64,000 nt of DNA, taken from NCBI GenBank assembly GCA_005408345.1, contig SEMN01000007.1, positions 1,118,501 to 1,182,500 on the forward strand, in the 5' to 3' direction. The notes under the pieces are model-generated. The model was not told the origin of the DNA. It ran no database searches and worked only from the letters and a program-made list of their open reading frames with translations. Within the stretch, counting starts at the first letter, position 1. Every line of letters begins with the position of its first letter. Made by a program: the position numbers and the translations under genes. This document shows positions 23,901 to 31,658 of the stretch, piece by piece. Origin of the DNA: Macquaria australasica. Taxonomy: Eukaryota; Chordata; Actinopteri; Centrarchiformes; Percichthyidae.

Positions 23901-26900
23901 CACATGACACTGTGCTCACAGCAAACACAAATGCAAGCATAAGAAATGCAAACACTAAATCTAGAGTAAATATTAAAAACATAGTTTGCACAATGTATGC
24001 TACATCTTTTCTGTCCTCATTTTAAGTATTGTCTTTTTTTCAAGATGGACATTATTTCTGAAACTCAATGAATACCTTTTTTGATTTTAAGTAATTTAGC
24101 GAAGAGTTGAAAAGATTTTGACTCCACTCCTGTTGTCCTTAGTTCTCGTATGGAGTCCATCAGCAACCATCCGACTCCCCAAGACAGCGGAGCCAACACC
24201 CCGGACAATCACTCCCCCGTCGATACACTGAGCGAGCAGGACGAGGGCACCATGACGCCACCGTCCAAACAGACGACTCCTGCCACCAGCCCCCACAACT
24301 CCTTCAGGTAGGACCAGAACATATTTCTGTTTAGTGTCGTTTCATATTTCATATTCTGTGACATTTTTTCCTGTTGGATATCTTGTGATAGGTGACAATT
24401 TTGTTTTACCATAGCCAACAATGGTAAAAAAAAAAACAAACTTTAAAGCTATTGGAAGGTATTGTGGGCTGTTAAGGTGGAGGGACAGACCAAATTCAAA
24501 GCTTGACTATGAAGTTTTTCTTCAGGCTTCGTGGTTCAAGTATGCTCCGGGCTGCAGAGCCTCGGCTGGTGAGGCTGAAGAGGATCCAGGTGGAGCTGGG
24601 AATTCAGGTCTGTGGAGGAAACCTGTACGGCATCTTTTTGGAGAGTCTGGATGACGACAGCCCTGCTAAGACTCCTGATGGCCTGCTGCCTGGAGACTTG
24701 ATACTGGAGGTACCTGCAGTGTTTAGAAATCTCTTTAATTGACCAAGAACGTCATGTGCAGTTGGTGCTAACACATTATTAGACACAATATGGGAATAAT
24801 GACCTCTGCATGCCTTTTGTACTGGTCTAGGAGATCTCGCGTTGCTTCCTTCAAACTTCCACATTGCGTAGTACCTCTCGAAATTTGAAATATCGCGGTC
24901 TGTGCTGACATTGAATGAGCATATCCCCTTGCTGATGATTGATTTGTTTGTGCTACCACCGAGCCAATCACTTCCTCTTCCTCCTCTTTCTAAAACACAC
25001 CGGTGACTAAGGAAGCTGACACAATTTGATGAGAAGAAAGAGAGGAAAGTACGAGAAGAAAATGACAAGAGCTAAATACAAATGCCGTTGTTAAAAGTAT
25101 AAACAAAGAAAAGCTCGGCTTTTTGTCCGTCCACTTTCTGGGTGGCTTTCCGGCGTGCTACTCATAGATTTGTCCACAGCAGCCAGTGCAATGTCAGAGT
25201 GTAACAGCAAGAAACAGGATTCACTGTAACTGAATGAAAGCACTCCACAGTTATACGAACTGCTCCATTTTAGCAGATTTGGTTGCATATAAGCGTGTAA
25301 AGTACTAATGAAGTCCTCTATATAAGTGTCGGGGGTTTTTTGTGCTTTGTTTGGCTTGCTTTTACTGAAAATGATGAGTCACTCTGTGTTGGCAGCCAAG
25401 CTCAGTGTCCTTTTGTCAACTGTGTAATTGATGTTTTCAAACAGTACAATGGCATCAGCATGAAGAACAAAACTAAAGAAGAGGCTTACCTGGAAATGTT
25501 GAAACCGGCAGAAACAATCACATTCAAGGTCCAGAATTGCGTGGACAACCTCTCTGCGATCAAAGAGTCCCGTGGAGATGGATTTTACATAAGGTACCAT
25601 AACTGTTGATCAAACAATCCAAACTGGGGAGAAATCAAGTTTTAATTTCAGTTGTTGTATAGCACATTTGTTTTTTTTTGTAGCATGCAATGAAGTCAAC
25701 AAAACATGAGTGGCAAGTATGCAAATCAAAAATCAGTTACCATATAAGACAAGCATAGCCACATCCTCAGTAACATGATGTTTGGCAAATTCTCCGACCA
25801 CATTTTGGTGATTTGTGTTTTTGGTTGAGAATCTATGAAAGGGTTGAATCTTCAACACAGAATCTATCTCATAGCCTCTTTAATTTCATAATCTTCTGTG
25901 AAGTCTCTCAATCTGTTATGACCTTGTTGGAAGGTCACAGGAATGTATTCATCATAACGGCTTTATTGTTCATCTCTTGTCAGAGCACTTTATGAGAGGG
26001 TGGCAGAGGTGGAGCAGGAACTGAGCTTTAACAAAGATGACATCCTGTATGTTGAAGATACGCTACCAAACGGCAATTTTGGCTACTGGATGGCCTGGCA
26101 ACTCGACGAGAACGCACAGAAGCTGGGAAAAGGGCAGATTCCAAGTAAATACATGTAAGTCCAGCTGTTAGACTATCTGAATGAGCACTTCCATATTCAT
26201 CAAGCGTAGATGTTAAAGAACCGGGATGTGATATATCTCCATCAGGATGGACCAGGAGTTCTACAGGAGACACAGCATGGCCGACATGAAAGACGATAAC
26301 GGCACCAGCAAGACTCTGTCTGCTGCTGCACGGAGATCCTTCTTCCGCCGGAGGCTGAAGCACAAACGCAGCGGATCCAAGGACGGGAAGGATCTGATGG
26401 CTCTGGACGCCATAAGCACAGATTCTTTACCCATCACAGAGGGTGAGAAATCATCTACTGAGGCAGCTTTATCAGAAATGCACAAGGCAAGCAACATAAT
26501 GAGTCAACGAGAATGGTGGATACTAGCAAATTTTGTCACAGCAGTGGTGGAAGAAGTATTCAGATTGTTTTAGTTAATGACTACAGTGTCCTGCTTTCAG
26601 AATTTGTATGTATTAATTTGCAGGAAGGTATACTACAGTTTCCAAAATAAAGGTATTCATTGTAAAGTCAAATTGGTTTAGCTGTTTGTTGCAAATCTTG
26701 TATCACACATCTTAAGAGGAAAAGAAGGAAAGGAAAAAAAAGAGTGAGAATTTAAGGAGAAAGAAATATAAAAGAAAATCTTAATATGCAAAGTAACAAG
26801 TGGTTGTCAGATAAATATAGTGGAGAAAAATAAAAATATTTGTCCCTGGATTAACAATATAAAACTCAGAAAATGCAAATACTCAAATAAAGCCCATTTC

Positions 26901-29900
26901 TGTGTCTTGGTGTAAGAGCATCAACACCCTCAAGTTTCAAGAAAGAAAGAAAGAAAGAGCCAGATATGTCAGGCAGCTCCCAGGTATCAAAGTGTGGTTA
27001 TAAAGCAGGATGGTGCTATAAAAAGCATGCTGGCTCAACAGAACCTTTCCCAGGATACATGAATTCATAACTGTGCTTATTAAATGGCAGCTGTATCTCT
27101 ATGCAGTCTCATGTATTTTGGAATAATTTGTATTTCTAAATTTCCTGCTCAGACGGAGTGAGCCTGATGTACCAGCGGGTTCAGAGGGTGGAGTGCTCCT
27201 CCCCCAGACCAGTGCTGATCTTGGGTCCGTTAGTGGAGGCCAGTAAGGACCTGTTGGTGAAGGAGTCTCCTGGCATGTTCTGTCGCTGTCTGCCTGGTGA
27301 GCTCGCACACACAGAGCCAGTCTGTTATTAGAGTTTATTTATTCATGAAGGACTTTACATGTGTCCATCAGGTTGGTATCACTGGTTTCATAATGTAGAG
27401 AGGGGGGTCACTGAGAGCTACTTAGTTGAAAGATTAAAGATTAGATTAGGAAATGAATGTAACAAGCGGAGGGAACTTAATCAGTGTGAATTGTTTTACT
27501 TTCAGAGATTATGAAGGCATCTCAGCAGGCGATAGAGCGTGGAGTAAAGGACTGTGTGTTCATCGACTACAAACGGAGAAGTGGCCATTTTGATGTGACA
27601 ACTGTTGCGTCAATAAAAGAGATCACAGAGAAGGTAAATTCATCTCACGGTGGATTATACTCCACACCAGAGCTATCAATGTGGCATCTGTGGACGAAAA
27701 GATTGATAACAATTGTGTTTGAGTTTTATATCTGGCATTCTGCTTTGAACCATCCCCCATTTCTCATGCAGTCTTTTGCTGTCATTTTCTCTCATAGGAC
27801 TGTCACTGTTTACTTGACATTGCCCCTCACGCCATCGAACGTCTTCACAGCGTTCACATCTACCCAATCGTCATATTCATTCGCTACAAAAATGCCAAGC
27901 AGATAAAGTGAGTAAATCCCACGCCTTTTTAAAGATGTTTGTTTCAGGGTTTTTTTTTTTGGTTTTTTTTTGGGGTTCTTGCCTGAAAACATGTCAAGTT
28001 GAATGTCAAGCGTGCTTTGTGTTTTGGTGCCACTGCTGTTTACCCAACTTCACTTTAAGTTCAGATCCTTCAACAACATGCTGAGAAAATCACTCATCCA
28101 AGGATTTCTGCAGGCTGTTTATGAGAATATAATGTTTAGAAAATGTGGTTTTACAGAAAGTAATATCAAAATATGAATGCACACAAGTCCTCAACATACA
28201 CTGTAGTGTCTCTAGCATCTAATTTAATTGCCTGTTCTTATTTTGCAGTTAACTGATTGGACATTTAAATTAATATATAATCAAAAATGTAACAGTTGCA
28301 CACAAATGTAGAAGATTATTTGGCATAAATGCCATCTATACATGCTTTTTCCAGTCAGGACAATGTTTTGTTCAAGATGATGGATGTTAGAATGACTCAG
28401 CTACACATTTCTCCAAAAAAAGCTCTCATCTATGTTGATGCCAGTTCACCTTCCAGGAAACTGACATCTGCAGAAGTCTTGCTGCTTTCATAATCACATT
28501 CATCCTGCAGACACAACAAAAATGAATTGATCGACCTGATTTGATCACAGCGTCATTAGTTCAGAGACCACAGCCGGCTCTCTTCCACCACCTGCCGGGG
28601 TTTTGATAGGATGATTGTGGATATTTCAAAGATTCCTCTGCTTTTTCATTTGTAATCGCTTGGGAAGATTAAATCTGCTGAACCCTCAGCATGGTACTTT
28701 ATGCACATGCACAAATGAAGACACACTCAGGTCTGGCAGAAATAGGCTCTCTCGGCCACACACGTACACACCCACGCCCATAAATCTATGAAGCGGTGCA
28801 GCAGGCAAACGTGGAGATTGATTCCTGCTAAGCCTCTGCTGTCATCAGCTGAGTGCCAGCTGTCGAGGGAGAGCTTGCAGGGCCCGTGGCTCTGCTTCGT
28901 GGCGTGGGTGGCTAAAACACTCGCTGACCCCACCCACCACAGCCACCACATACACACAAACACACCTCCCACTGCCTGCTTGCCTGCTGCAGCTCAAGCT
29001 TTTTCATGGGCTTTTTTTTTTATCCTCAGGGAGGCACCAGCAGACCAATATGTTGACTGCATACTGAGTGCCAGGGAGAGATGGGAGTGTGATTCTAGGT
29101 TAGGTCAGGGGCTCCCAGTGGATGAAGACTGAGGACCGAGTAGTCACGTGACTTCTTCTTAAGACTGCGAGCAGATATGGAGCGAACCAGTGGGCTGGAA
29201 GGTTTTGCAGTAGAGAGATCTCATAAAAGCTCCGTTGTTGTTTGTCTGTTAGACCTACAATAGAATTGAGAGATTTTGCTGTACTATATGTATTAAAATG
29301 CCCCTTTAATACAGTATCTCCATTATGGTCAATGTTACAACTCATGAGTAGGATTTCTTAATGTATTTACAGGATTTTTGCTTCAATATGATTAAGTACT
29401 TTGAATTTTTAGGTATTTATTTCACTGGATCAGCCAAAATCAGACATCCCCATCTGGTTATTCTCAAGAGAATTTCCAGAAAATGTACTTTTATTTATTT
29501 ACATACTTAAAATCATGATATACACTGCATCGGTATTGTGATGCATATACCGACAATAGAAGATATTATCCATATGACCCACTCCTAGTACCTGAGTATG
29601 CACGGATATCCTAAAGATACACTTTGCAGTTGTTGCAGTGCAAATGTTATCATCCAGACAGGTCAGAATAAATAAAGTAACACGTTTAGAACAGACAAAT
29701 CGGATCAGATCTTCAAAAGAAAGGTGATACGGTGCTTGGGCTTGTGTTGTGATTGGAATTTTAGATAGACTTGTTGAAATCCAGCTTACAAACATACAAG
29801 CACAATGTCAAGAAATGGAAAGGAGAGTTTGTAGGAGTGAGTAGAGAAAACGGCTTTGAAACGACACACCAACTGGGAAATCATAACTATTTTAATGACG

Positions 29901-31616
29901 TGGACATTCGGTGTAATCTCAAAATCTGATCTGAAGAATCTATTTTCAAAAAATGATTTACTGGTTTTGACAAACGTCTGACTTCTGCCACACCGTGGTA
30001 TTGCGCCATATTATGAATATCTGTGTGTGAAGTGTGGAGTGAGACTTGGGATGCTGACAGATGCTGATGTTGTCTCTTCAGAGAGCAGAAGGACCCTTTG
30101 TACCTGCGGGATAAACTCTCACAGAAACATTCCAAGGAGCAGTATGAGGCAGCACAGAAAACAGAGCAGGAGTACAGCCGCTTCTTCACAGGTTGGTGGA
30201 TATGACTTGCTTTCTCTCTGATGTACTAAAGATAGCATGGATACAGGAATTACAACTATAATTATTCTCAGCTTATAGAGACATCTACAGGGCTCTGTAA
30301 ATGTACTGAATGAGGTATTAAATGTGTATGTGTATGTCACTGCAGGGCTGAACACCAGAGTGGAAATTAAAGTTTATCTTTTTATGTCGCCTCAGACCAA
30401 TTGAAGGGTCAGTTCACCTAAATCACAAAAAAAAAAACATATTTCCCGCCTACTGCTACAGGTATCTATCTATGCAGATTGTTTTAGTTTAATCTGCTGA
30501 ATTTTTATGTCAGCTGCCGTGACTTGGGCAAGAGACGTGTCAGACTACACGTTGAACAGTTATTATCTTTCGGTCTTTCACGGCCAGCATGACATGAAAG
30601 AAACTCTGACGTGCCAACCTTTTTGTCGGGGCCTTATGAGGCGTTGTACACACAGAATTGGTTGTCTTCAACTGTTTCAAAGTACAGGGAATAAAACAGC
30701 CAATTGTTGTCCCTGATGCTCATTTTTGTTCCCAATTCTTCACATCCCCACGGGACATTTTTTGGCTCATGTAGTTGAAACCTGGCAAAATCTCCAGCGT
30801 AATTTCCAGAAAGACACAGTCTAGTTGAGTTTTTCAAATGTATTTTAAGAAGCACTACAAATAAGAATAAAATACATCTCCATTGTATTGGAGTAGTGAC
30901 AGAAATCTCAGTAGCTGATATCTCAAAACCAAAAATCAAATAAAACCAAAACTAACTGCACTAATGGATATCAGCTGGGCTAAGTGGTATTTGGGTGAAC
31001 TGGCACTTTTTACGGCAGTCTGTTGCCTAGCAAGGGTCTCTTTTACCAAAAAGACTGCACAAATAAAATGAGAGACCCACCTAGCAAAACCAGTTACAAT
31101 GTGTGTAATATTTTAATATGGTCTAGTTTAACCAGTGTGAGTCTCTAACAGCACTGGAGGCTATCTGAGGTTTTTGGAGCACAGTATCTCTGTGGTTTTT
31201 CACAGATCAGAGTTAAAGTTTTGGTATCTGGAGCAGCAGCCAGAGACACCCAACTGTCCAGCTGATTAATGACTCTATAAAAGGAAGCGATTTATGAGGA
31301 AGGGCTGTGGAAATGAACACATACCACTGCTGATCCCTTTTAACAGGGAGAGGTGGCCGGCCAACTTCTGCACATGACGATGAGAACTGTTATTATCAGC
31401 AGTTATAAATCTGAGTATCTGCTGGTAGATGGCATGAAGTGGAGCTGATCACATCTCTGTAGTACTTTAATCTCCAGTGCAGGACTGAAATAATTTGGCT
31501 GCACAGTGCTTTTTGTCCATGAGAACATTAGTGTTGTTTATATCTCTGAAATGGTTGAAATGATCAACAAGGATTTGATTCTTTTCTCTGTTTTTATATG
31601 GGTTATGAGATATGTA

Positions 31617-31658
<42 letters not shown>

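Noticed and set aside
24770..25260. Transposon gene in dlg5 intron 25
   Set aside because: The minus-strand frame here has no transposase or reverse transcriptase motif; I could not assign it to any element, so it is left as unassigned intron sequence.
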